64,000 bases of DNA from Paraspadella gotoi (lineage: Eukaryota > Chaetognatha): NCBI GenBank assembly GCA_051294375.1, contig CM119264.1, positions 17,496,278 through 17,560,277 on the forward strand, given 5' to 3'. Shown one piece after another: positions 22,589 through 32,569 of this stretch. Position numbers and translations under genes: made by a program. The notes beneath the pieces were generated by a model. The model was not told the origin of the DNA. It did no database searches and was given only the letters and a program-made list of their open reading frames with translations. Every line of letters starts with the position of its first letter. The first letter of the stretch is position 1.

Positions 22589-22788
22589 CTTGGCGGAAAG
22601 AATTCCAATTTGTTGTAGTAGTTGTTTTTCTTGTTGACGCCGTCGACGGCGTTGTTGTCGTTGTCGTCTCTGTCGTCGTTCTTCTCCTCTGGATAGACGG
22701 ATTGAAGGGGATTTCGAGGGTCGTCCGGCGAGAGGCGTCGAGGAGGCGTGGCGAAGGGGTGGAGGCTGCGGACGGACCACGAGATGTT
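22589..22788 (-). CDS. Ig-like gene, exon with strand C tryptophan and acidic insert
   Basis: The minus-strand acceptor is a C/T-rich tract ending in CCTCCAG and the donor is CCAAG|GTGAAA. The exon is 200 nt, phase 0 to phase 2. Translation starts NISWSVRSLHPF, in which NIS is a sequon and W fits Ig strand C. Next comes a Pro/Arg-rich stretch, then a low-complexity Asp/Asn segment encoded by GAC/AAC triplets, then NNYYNKLEFFPP. Third codon positions are mostly G or C, as in the other exons. The acidic insert is unusual between strands C and E and looks like an expanded triplet tract. A (CT)n array at 22467-22555 starts about 35 bp past the donor. The same bases are open in other frames, but only this frame fits both splice sites and both neighbouring exons. 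Confidence 0.72.
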
Positions 22789-23704
22789 CTGGAGGCGGAA
22801 AGAGGAGAAGGAAGTTCGGGGGCAGAAAAGAAATTTAATAATAACATCGTCGGTTTTTTTCTTTTTAACAGAAACATCTTGTGTCAAAAGAAAGAACTTT
22901 TCTTTCATCGGACTTCCGAGTCAGCGTAATTCAAAATCTAGGATCGAGAATGAGCAGTTTCTTTTCCTTATTACTTCTCTCCCTCTTCTTTTCTTGTATT
23001 TCCTCTCCGTCTTATCTTCTAATCACTTTGCAAAAATACTGTCTGCGAAAAGATGAAGCAAAGAGAAGGCAAAATTGTCTAGAAAATAAACAAGCAAAAA
23101 TAATACTTGTATTTCCCTGGAATAAATTAAAATACGTGAAAAGGGTACGCAACGTTGACCAAAATTTGCGAATCCGACGAGGTATATACTTAGCTTGGTT
23201 TTACTTATAATTATTAAATATTTTCTCTCCTTTTGTTTTATCCCCCTGTCATTTTACAAAGTTAGCTTTTTCATAAAAAAAGAAGTTTTTCTCTGATTTC
23301 TTTCGTCATTCGATTTCGTTTTGTTGTCAAGGATTAAAATGGAAAAAACCCTTTGCCTCCTTTTGTCTGGCAATTTGCATTTTTATTCTGCTTTAAATTT
23401 AAAAGGATTTTCTTTCGAAGAGCGAGGGAAGAAAATAATCTGACGTATCATCTTAGTGAATCTAATGATAAAAAAAGAAAAACGTCAAATAAGGGAATTT
23501 ATTTGGAAAGATAAATAATACTTAGTTAGTAGTGAGATATCGTGACAGATGATTAAGCAGTAAAATAAAATTATTTCCCAGAAAAATGAACAATACGCTT
23601 GTAGGTGACGTTTTGGTCATGCCTTGATATCGTGACTGTCTCCTTCACACTTCTTAACCAACATTCTAACCCTGCTAAGCTGAAGCACCTCCCCTTCTAC
23701 TTCA

Positions 23705-23705
<1 letters not shown>

Positions 23706-23736
<31 letters not shown>

Positions 23737-23737
23737 G
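23706..23737 (+). repeat. (CAA)n microsatellite
   Basis: Pure CAA/AAC array. Similar short arrays are at 13404-13430, 16216-16255 and 24902-24930. Confidence 0.9.
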
Positions 23738-23941
23738 CAGCTCAGATTACGACCAAAACAGTAAACAAAAAGAGATCGTTTTCTTTTCTTTCTGCCTCTC
23801 GTCCAGTCATTCTCGTAAAGGCGAAAGGAAAAGGAAAAGCTTTTCAAGTTTTTTTTCTAAAAAGGCTCTAGCCCAACAGTCGCCTTTCGCTGAATATCGG
23901 TTTGATAGGTTTTAACAGAAAAGATAACAATTTATTTTACT

Positions 23942-24007
23942 GCGAAAAAACGAAATTTGAGTTTCATCAAGGATTTGTTGTTGAAACTTAAATTTCGTTT
24001 TTTTCGC
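23942..24007. repeat. Inverted repeat (24-bp arms)
   Basis: GCGAAAAAACGAAATTTG at 23942 is answered by its near-exact complement ending TTTTTTCGC at 24007, with a 17-bp loop. It could be a MITE remnant or a hairpin RNA. Confidence 0.7.
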
Positions 24008-24144
24008 TAATCACCTTACACAACGAAAATAAAGGATTAATACACTTTACTGCCTTAAGTTACACGCTAACTAATTCCTAGTGCGTTGGTCATAAACTCC
24101 AGAAACAGTCAATCCGCCCTTCATTCGGCCACAAACAACAAAGA

Positions 24145-24173
24145 ATGGACGACGACGACAACGACGACGACGC

Positions 24174-24217
<44 letters not shown>
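24145..24217 (+). repeat. (GAC)n microsatellite
   Basis: GAC array with AAC and GCC interruptions. On the minus strand it reads as poly-Arg, which I take as an artefact. Confidence 0.9.
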
Positions 24218-24218
<1 letters not shown>

Positions 24219-25560
24219 AATGGATATTCTGAGACGGAGAATATTGGAGAAACCCTATCTTCGATTCTATTGACCCAAATCCCACCCGCGAGGGAGATAA
24301 GATCGGTCATGGGGGAGGAGCCGAGGGAGAAAAGGGGGCGTGACTGCTGCATGCGGCGAAAACGGAAGGGTTAAGCCGAATAGCGAAGATGCTTCGCTGA
24401 CGGATATGCAGTCTGAAAACCGTTTCGGGTCTAAGAGTCCCGGATGCTGGGAGAGGAATATGGCGAAGTGAAAGCAGGACAACTAATTTCGCCCATTCCA
24501 TTGTTACTTTTTTCGCCGTTTGTACGTATTGTGACTTTTCTTTTTCAGTTTACATTAGTAAGCCATAACAAGGTCATTCATGGTCGGATATCACGCGTCA
24601 TTCCTACTGACCACTTCGGTCGCAAAGTACAAAGATTTCGTCGTCGTCGTCTTTGTCACCGTCTTCGTCTTTGTTCGAATCATTTGAGCTCCGAAATTTT
24701 TTCCTTTATTTCGTCTTTGAGATCCACGATTTGGATAACTCAGAGGCAGCAACCTTCCTATAATTAAATTTTGGGTTTTATTATAATTCATTATTTAATT
24801 ATAAAATAAATTTATTTTCAAATGATTGTAAAACGATCGGGCATGGGGTTCGAAGTCAGTGACTTTGTTTAGTATTTCCGTGAATTCTCTATCCAGCCAA
24901 AAAACAACAACAACAACAACAACAACAACTTGCCGACACCTGGCGCGAACGGGAAAATCTCTCTCTTTTTTTTTTTTTTTTTTTTTTTGCTTTTTATTTG
25001 TTGAGGCGCTGATGGCGGAGACGATGGCGCTTGCTTTGGCGGCAACAACGGTAAAACCTGCGATTGTAACAGAGATGGCGTCTTGTAACGGTATACAGTC
25101 ATGTGCAAAAAAAACTCGCTGCTTTATATCAGCCTTTAAAAATTACCCTGTATATTTGATTTTTTTTTTTAAACTTTGAAAATATATAAAGAGTTTGGCA
25201 TAAACTTTATCAAAATGTTTGCAATATTCTGACAGAGCTATGCATTTGGGAGCAATGATTTTTTAAAATTTAGTATTCCACAACAATACTGAAAATTTTA
25301 TTCTTTTAAGATTAATTTTCTCTCCTTTGATATTTTATGTTCTTCATAATAGATTATCTTAAAATAATGATTTTAAAGTTATTAAAAAATAAGATAAATA
25401 TTTTCTTTTCCCGTCTTGATTTAGAAGACTCAAGTTTAAAAAATCATATCTCTTAAACTGCTTGACCGATAGAGTAAAACTTATACATATTCATTTGTAA
25501 AAATATTCTTATGGATCGTTTGGAAGTGAAAGTTTTATTTTTTTTTTTGTTTTTTTTTAG
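24218..25560. other. Intronic DNA, no gene seen
   Basis: Holds a GC-rich patch at 24280-24480 open on the minus strand (HPGLLDPKRFSDCISVSEAS) but without fitting donor phase, a (CAA)n array, a poly-T run and AT-rich DNA. Confidence 0.5.
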
Positions 25561-25597
25561 CACATGAGTGTAGAAAGTTATAGAATGTTCAGCAGAG

Positions 25598-25753
25598 ATG
25601 GCGGAGTCAGGGTCGGCGGCGCAGGTGGCAAAGGCGGTAGAAAAAAAGACGATGTTGGAGACGGCAGAAGCATTGGCGGCGGCAGCGGCGTCGTCGCGGC
25701 GTCGCGGCAGCTTTGGAGAAGACTTGAAGAGAAAATCTGTGGAATTCCATTGA
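25598..25753 (+). CDS. Small Ala/Lys-rich ORF, doubtful
   Basis: A 51-residue ORF starts MAESGSAAQVAKAVEKKTML and runs to TGA, after an in-frame upstream stop and just past a strong acceptor-like T-tract ending TTTTTTTTTAG at 25560. It is built largely of GCG/GCA codons and could be a GGC-repeat artefact. No homolog is recognised and no donor is visible. Confidence 0.18.
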   Translation: MAESGSAAQVAKAVEKKTMLETAEALAAAAASSRRRGSFGEDLKRKSVEFH

Positions 25754-26404
25754 GGGGATAAACAAACGCATATTTGGGATAAAAGTCGAGGTTATTGACA
25801 TCAAAGAAGGAAAAAGAAAAGAGAGAGAAAGAGTTCGCAAAGTCAGGGAAGATCCAAGTCCTAAATCTAAAGATAAAAATATCGAGTAAAAAAAAGAGTC
25901 GATAAAAAAGGGGGCTGGTGCAGCCAAGATATCGAATAGATTTTGACGGAGGGAGAATACAGCATTAATAAAGGACCTTTTAACGAGCTGACATCACATC
26001 GACAAATCAGAAACGGTTCGTCGCAATAATCTGGATGAAAATGTCTCGCGTCCCGACGTCGACTGACCGACTTTTCTCCGCCAGTTTCTCGATGTCACGT
26101 GGCTTTCGTTGTTGCTTCGCTGTTTAGCCACTGCGCCACTGCGCCACTGCGCAACAGGCTTTGAAACTTTAAATAGGGTACCGAGAGATGTAATATTTAG
26201 TCGAGAGCTAGGAACTAGAGCAAGAAGACGTAATGGCCAAAACTTTGATCATCAATGGTTTTTTTTTCTTTTTAGTTTTTATAGCGGATAGCCGTATCAA
26301 TAGGAAGAAAAAAAATTGAAAATAAAAATGCAAAACGAGGTAAAACTGGAAACTATAAAAAAGTTTCGCTATTAAAAATAGACGAAAACTTCAACAACAA
26401 AGTC

Positions 26405-26408
26405 TCTG

Positions 26409-26442
<34 letters not shown>
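26405..26442 (+). repeat. (CT)n microsatellite
   Basis: Short CT array with G interruptions. Confidence 0.85.
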
Positions 26443-26493
26443 ATTCCCTTTGTCTTTCTACTTTCCATTTCTTCTTCTCCTTCCGTTTAGGTA

Positions 26494-26640
26494 CAAAAGA
26501 AACTGGAAAAAGCCTGGGCCCCCGTGAGCCTCTCAACTCGCAGCAACGGTTCCCTTACGTCATCCTCCGGGACAGTTATTGAGCGCCTTATCAGATGCTT
26601 GCTCGGCCTTCAATCCGTCCGTCCATCTCGACCGCGCCGC
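26494..26640 (+). CDS. Possible exon, product unknown
   Basis: A TTCTCCTTCCGTTTAG acceptor is followed by VQKKLEKAWAPVSLSTRSNG then SLTSSSGTVIERLIRCLLGL. The frame stays open to 26928, but the later part becomes microsatellite-like. A donor-like GTGAGC lies after KAWAP. There is no recognised domain and no partner exon. Confidence 0.2.
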
Positions 26641-26999
26641 TCTTTTACGGCCACGCTTCCCCTTTCGCTCTCCATCTCTCACTCACTCTCTTTCTTCCGG
26701 GCGAGAGTGAAAATTAGGAAGCAACGCCCCCCTCCGTTTCAAAAACAAGCTTGGATCGGAATATTTGACAAGGAAATGCTTGTACCCAATTTTTTTTATC
26801 CTTTTTGCGTGATTTTTTTTTTCCGAGAGAGAGAAAAATTTGTGATTTTCGGCGCCAGAGAATTTTCATGCAAAAAAGCGCCTTCGTCTGAAATTCTCGA
26901 CAGAAAAAAAAGAAGAGAGATTGTTTAATATCCGTTTTTTTGCGAGATAAAAACGGAGTTCAAATATTCTTTTCCAAAACCACAAAGACCAAAACGAAC

Positions 27000-28000
27000 T
27001 TGGCACCTGCGGAAGTAAAAGCTCTTTATTAAATTTTATGGCAAATTAGGATTCCTTTTTATATTTTATATCTAAGCTGTTATAAATTGTTTAGCTAATT
27101 AGACAATAAAAATTTAGATATAACATTATTTTATAATATATAGAGTCTAGTCGTTAACTAGAATCTTAATTTTATTTGTTAATTTAAAATTTTGGTGAGT
27201 TTGAGTGTTTTGGCTTTTAATGTTTCATTTTCCTTTTTTATTGATATTTTCCATTCTTTATGTTATTATTCATTCAATCGTTTAAAGTATGCAAAACAAT
27301 ATTTTCTTTTAATTAAATCTCTATTTTCACTTTGTTCAACAAATGAACATCAAATATCAGTGCATATTTCAGTTGATTCTATATATTTATATCGTATTTA
27401 AAATATTTATTGTTATTTAGATTCATTATTTAATTCTTTTGTCGTCTTTCTTAATGTCTTTAAATTATGATATCGAACAGATCTTTATGTCCGTTTTAAT
27501 AAAAAAAACGGAGGCCAAAATTTAGAAAATCAGATTTATTACGATGAAAGGCTAAAATCCGACGAGATGTGTACCTGCGGATTTTAAGACTCTGTAGTGA
27601 TATTTATTATGATAAAGACAAAAAAATTTGTATTTCATTATCACTAAAGGTTGAAATTGTTTTAGAAGTTAAAGAAGTATATATTTTTAATATGTGTTCT
27701 TATTATGTATGAGTTTTAGTCGTTAACTAAATTCATAAGTTTTATTTGTTAATTTAAATGTTGATAAATGTATTAGTTCTATAAAAATTTTAAATTTTTA
27801 TTTTGCCTGCTTTTTTATTTACCTTTTTTTTTCATTCATTAAACCTTTCATTCGGACGATTATCATTTAGTATGCAAATGATTTTTGTATGTTTTCAATT
27901 TTTATTTTGTTCAATAAATGAACATCAAAATTTCAATCAACATTCCTAGTAATACTATCTTGTTTTCTGTCACGTTCAAAATATTTATTATTAGCAGTTC
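27000..28000. repeat. Diverged direct duplication, offset about 570 bp
   Basis: ACCTGCGG, AGTCGTTAACTA, TTTATTTGTTAATTTAAA and AAATGAACATCAAA recur in the same order about 567-575 bp apart (27.0-27.43 kb and 27.57-28.0 kb). The copies are heavily diverged and AT-rich. They abut the 3' end of the BEL/Pao element and could be old LTR-like or satellite DNA. Confidence 0.6.
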
Positions 28001-28009
28001 TAAATCATT

Positions 28010-28300
28010 CAACTCTTCTCACGTGACCTGATTCATCAATCCACCTCGTTCAATCTACCGAGTTTCCATTCATCTGCTCGGTAAAATTTTCATCAACCAT
28101 CAAAAAGCTATTTGTCCAATTCCTAACATTCGGTTATAGTTTCTGCCATTTTTCTTCTAAGCTTTGGAGAGTTAAAAATATATTCATCTTCCATCTATTT
28201 CCAAAATTCGTCCAACTAGACCTCGTGAAACTTTTCAATCTGACCTGAGGTCCATCAACTGACGCATGAACTCGGGTGAATGACTACTGGTCGTGAACCA
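28010..28300 (-). pseudogene. BEL/Pao integrase C-terminal region remnant
   Basis: FLMVDENFTEQMNGNSVD and WIDESGHVRE correspond to the usual C-terminal stretch (valine-aspartate-x-N ... D-G/E-x-G-H-V-R). Stops interrupt it. Confidence 0.6.
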
Positions 28301-28379
28301 GTCTGCTACGCCAGGATAGAGAATATCAGCGGGGCTAATTTGGCTATGAAATCATTAAACATCAATCACTCTCTTGTGT

Positions 28380-29116
28380 AAGCGGTCTTAATTGTTGAGA
28401 ACGCCCCTACATGTATTAAAAAGCAGTGGTGAAGGTTTCTAGTCAAATTTTCTTTTTCAAAACTGAGTCTAAATGGCGTTTTAACAGATTGGAACCATTC
28501 TTTCCCAAATTCCACCGCGCAATGGTGGAGCATTAGGTGGTTACGAAACCCATTCAAATCCATACTCTAACAAACGATTGCTCATTTGTTCACTAAAATT
28601 CCATTCATTTATCGCCTCTTGAATTTCGAGATTTGCTTTTCGAAAATTAGTTCCGTTATCAGAGTAAATTTTGAGATCCGGGCGACGAGAATTAAATCTA
28701 ATCAAAGCATTAATAAAAGAACGAACTAGAAATATCGTCTAATACTTCAAAATGCAACTCCTCTCATTTTCAAACATGTAAAAACAACGCAAGCCATCGT
28801 TTATGTAGCGGTTCTCCCTTGTGATTTTCACTCTTGTAGGGTCCGAACATATCGAAACGCCGGTCACTTTCAAATGGTGCGCCGGCGTGGAGTCGGTCTT
28901 CCAAGGGAGTGGCGCATGCTTTTGGATTGCTGGAGGTTTAAATTCTTTTGTATCAACCAATGCATTTGCCGATGCTTTTTTGCAAGCTGTTCTTCTAAAA
29001 GCATTGGATGTGAAACTTTTTTTTTCCGTAATTCTCCGTAATCCACGTGATTTGCTCCAGCATGTACATTCAACAATATGGGTATGGTCTATCAAAATAT
29101 GCACTATTGAATCCAT
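28380..29116 (-). pseudogene. BEL/Pao integrase remnant
   Basis: Fragments include CKKASANALVDTKEFKPPAI (end of the zinc-binding part), HHLKVTGVSI, KIYSDNGTNFRKANLEIQEA (with the second catalytic Asp region) and PPNAPPLRGGIWERMV (before the catalytic Glu helix). A stop lies between W-V-S and P-P-N-A-P, and a frame change lies near 28740. Confidence 0.92.
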
Positions 29117-29853
29117 CCTTTGGCAAGAATGATAGGGTGTTTCTAATCATAGTCATATTTAGATTCGATTAATCTACCGCCAAATTCGCATAAGGCCGAT
29201 TTTCATCCTAAAAAATGGATTTAAATGGTCTCAAGATAAGATTTTTTCTTGAATCTAATCTTTTCTGCATTTAGGACGTTCACAACCTTTCATTCAGTTC
29301 TTTCATTTCATTCTCAAAATAAGCATTTCTGTAATGCTTTTAATAAGCATTCCGTTCAGCATTTTCTATTTCATCTAAATCGAATCTGAGAATTTTTTAG
29401 ATCGATTGTTTCTTTTTTTCAACATGTTTTCTCAGAAACTTATTGAGAGGGCGATTTCGTCTCAGTTTCCCCTGGTGGTATCGTTCGATCTTTTTCCAAT
29501 TTGGATCGTCCAGTGGTTCAATCTTTTCCATCTGTTGCATTCATTACAATTCAATATTGGTAAGCATTCAACATTCATTGTCATATGGTAGCTGGATCCA
29601 TGGGTATTTTCTGAATTTGGCGCATTCCTTCTTCAGGAAAGTGTAAGCACAAATCAGGACCTTTGTGGAATCGTTCCGCATTTCTTGGTCTTCAAACATT
29701 GAGACCTGCGCTGCAGTCGTCAGCAGGATTGAAGGTTAGTTGGAACATACTTCCAATCTTCGATGTTGGAGATTTCATGTACGTGATAAACGATTTGAAA
29801 AAAGGTGTAAATCGTGGTTTTGTGATCACGTATTTGTTTCAGAACCGGTTTCA

Positions 29854-30213
29854 CTATCTGTTCCACATCACAATTCGTTTCAAACTTGTCATTCGTACAT
29901 TCTTCATAATCATTTGCCGGATTTCACATGCTAATCTGGCAGCTGTCAGTTCCAGTTGGATCGAGTTATGATGGCCCGCTCTTAGGAATCTAAAGGCGTT
30001 ACCTTTGATTTTGACAAGAGAAAGCTTAGTGGGGTTTAACCCCCGCCGTTTGGAAGCTGTTCTCCGGTAAACAGAAACACCATAACCATCCATTGAAAGC
30101 ATACAAAAACATGCAAATTGCTGGCAGGAGAATTTGTAGTTTCTGGCGTTGCTATCCATCTGGGGATTTTCACTTCTTCCAGTTTTGGAAGTTGAATCTT
30201 TCCATTCATTCAC
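29854..30213 (-). pseudogene. BEL/Pao RNase H remnant
   Basis: Contains FCMLSMDGYGVSVYRRT and FLRAGHHNSIQLELTAARLA, matching the RNase H region typical of Pao polyproteins (the S-M-D-G-Y-G turn and the Q-L-E-L-x-A-A helix). The expected D-A-S is changed to M-L-S, consistent with decay. Confidence 0.85.
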
Positions 30214-30229
30214 TTCTTTGCATCATCTT

Positions 30230-31200
30230 TCGGTATGGGTTTATCCAATGCTAATTCAAGGGCATCGTGATTTTCCTGTAATAAAATTCTGCCTTCAGTT
30301 GTGAAGGGAGAAACTAACCCTAAAGGGATCAAATAGAGACTTGGCAAGTAAGATAGGCAAGTTGTCTCTTTGGTCTTAGACGATTCTTTCTGCAGTTTTT
30401 CTTTGTTCACTCTAAAAATGAAAATGAATCCATCACCATAATCAAAATCCAACACCCCAAAATTTTCTCAGTCACTACCAAAGGTTGACAACATCTGGGA
30501 TGGATCTCTTGGTCCAAGGTAAGAACTTGGGCGCTTTTTTGTCTAATTCTTTTAAGCACTTTTGGGTCAGTGCACTTCCTATTTTCCGATTCGAATCCAC
30601 CTCTTGCCATCGCCTCGGTCAAGCCCTCTTTGAGCTTTCTGGCTTTTTCAGCGTCTGGATGGATTGGATGAAGTCGTCCACCATAGAACGAGCTCAGGAT
30701 GCTTTGTACGCACATCATCTTGGGAACACTCCACGAGCGATTGCGGCAATGGTAATGCAGGCATAATTGGCTACTACTGGAGAAGAAGTTGCGCCAAAGA
30801 TGTGCACTTTTTCATTCAATACAAAGCAATTTCGTACATTCAGGACTTCCCACCACCAGTATCTTAAAACAGAAAGCGTCATTCTCATCTACATGGATTG
30901 GTGGAAAAACCATCTTGATGTCAGCACTCATGGCAATTTTCATGACGTCGGAACGAAGTTAGAATGCCAATAAGAATTATTCATCAAGTCAAGGAACCAG
31001 TCAGTAATTCATCATTCAAACTCTTGGCCTTTTACAGCAGAAGCGGGCATTCATGCAAACACGTACTTTATCTTTGTCTTTTCGGATAGAAATGACTAAA
31101 GGTAGATTCCATTGGGGATGCGCGTCTTCAGTCTCAACAATGTTCACTTTTTGGACATTCCAGCATCGATTTCTCCTTTTTCATTCTTCCCAAACAACGA
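30230..31200 (-). pseudogene. BEL/Pao reverse transcriptase remnant
   Basis: Fragments in order include VHIFGATSSPVVANYACITI (the family's FGATSSP motif, near 30740-30805), AEKARKLKEGLTEAMARGGF, and LPSLYLIPLGLVSPFTTEGR followed by ILLQ (near 30250-30400). The catalytic Asp-Asp box near 30670-30690 is present but split between frames by a one-base change, so the enzyme is inactive. Confidence 0.9.
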
Positions 31201-31959
31201 GCTTCGATTTCAGGATCTTGTTAGGCTTTTTCATCAAGAATTGCAGTCTGTTCAGCAGCGGCGGCAAATTTGAATCTTCGTTTGTTTAAAACTCGGCCCG
31301 CTTTTCCATTCCTGTTCTCCAAGGAAGACGCAACGACATAATGGCCTAATGTCAGGGTCAAATCTAATACGATTTTCGAATTTGATGCTCGCATATTCGT
31401 CACTAAAGAAGGCTGTTCTTAGTACTCAGGGTTCATCTCAAAATCTTGTGAGAAACAATCTTTTGATATCTTTCCCCTAATGGTTTGTTCATCCCTTCTT
31501 CCAGAAATTCAGCAGTCATCTCTTGCCAATCCAATCGGTCTTAATCCACACTTTGACGGGGACCGATTAATGTCCATCCAAAAATCGGTTTTCAATTCCA
31601 ATAGGAAGGCCTCATCTCCTCGTCTAAAATTTCTCTTCTCACATTTGTTCCATGTAGTAAGGCCATGTGAGCGGGAAGGAGGACTTCAATTTCCTATGGT
31701 CTACATTCATAAAAAGATAGCATCCTCGAGATGAGGCATGTCCTTGACTTCATCTTTAGTTGGTGGGTCTGTCGTCTCACTTGTCCAGAAGATCTCCAAC
31801 TACACATTTTCCTCATAGTGATGGACATATCGTTCTAGATTTTCTAAGTTATGTCAACAAATTTGTTTCTCAGCTACATGTTCAACCGAATCATAAAGAT
31901 CTAATTTTCATGGTTTTTTCCAGTAGTTTCGATGCCTAAGACTTCTCACAACACTTTTC

Positions 31960-32060
31960 TTCTTTATCACACATCATTGCATCCAGTGTCAATCATAGCC
32001 GCAAGTCGGTTTTTCAATCCATTCCAATTCATATCACCACAGTACAACAGGCCCGGATGA
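31960..32060 (-). pseudogene. BEL/Pao aspartic protease remnant
   Basis: The minus strand reads LLYCGDMNWNGLKNRLAAMI then DTGCN before two stops. A-x-I/L-D-T/S-G resembles the catalytic triplet of retroelement proteases. The fragment is too short for certainty. Confidence 0.4.
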
Positions 32061-32569
32061 ACGACTCACCGGAAGTTGATTGCTGCAGCTAGTCAACTCG
32101 ACATTGCTGGAGGCGCTGTAGCCGTCGCGTCGACAAGAAGCAAGAAAAATATATTAGATAAGGAATAACAAAAGAAAAACAAAATATAGTCATAAAAAAT
32201 AACCGACAATAGCAACAACAACAGAAACATCACCGCAAAAAGCCGAGAAATCAAATGATAACGCAACGAACCAGTAGGAAAATAAATACCTATGTGTGTA
32301 TAGAGGTAGTGTTTGTCCAAATCAAATGCTTTCTTCAGCAGGACCAAATTACGCAGTGGTTGCGACATCGGCTGGCTCGACCGATCGCCAACAAGAGAAA
32401 CCAGCCTCAACATGAACGCCACTGCACTGCTGCTAGCTTGAAGGAACGCCGACCATACGCTAAGGGCATCGATAAGTTGTGTTTTGGTTATTAAAGTTTC
32501 AGAGTAAGTAAAGTTGTGGTAAAAGTGAAGTTTTTTGTGTTGAGTGTTTGGCGACGGCGGCGTCCTGCA

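Noticed and set aside
24071-24352. Poly-Arg frame
   Set aside because: Translation of a (GAC)n array with no splice or start context.
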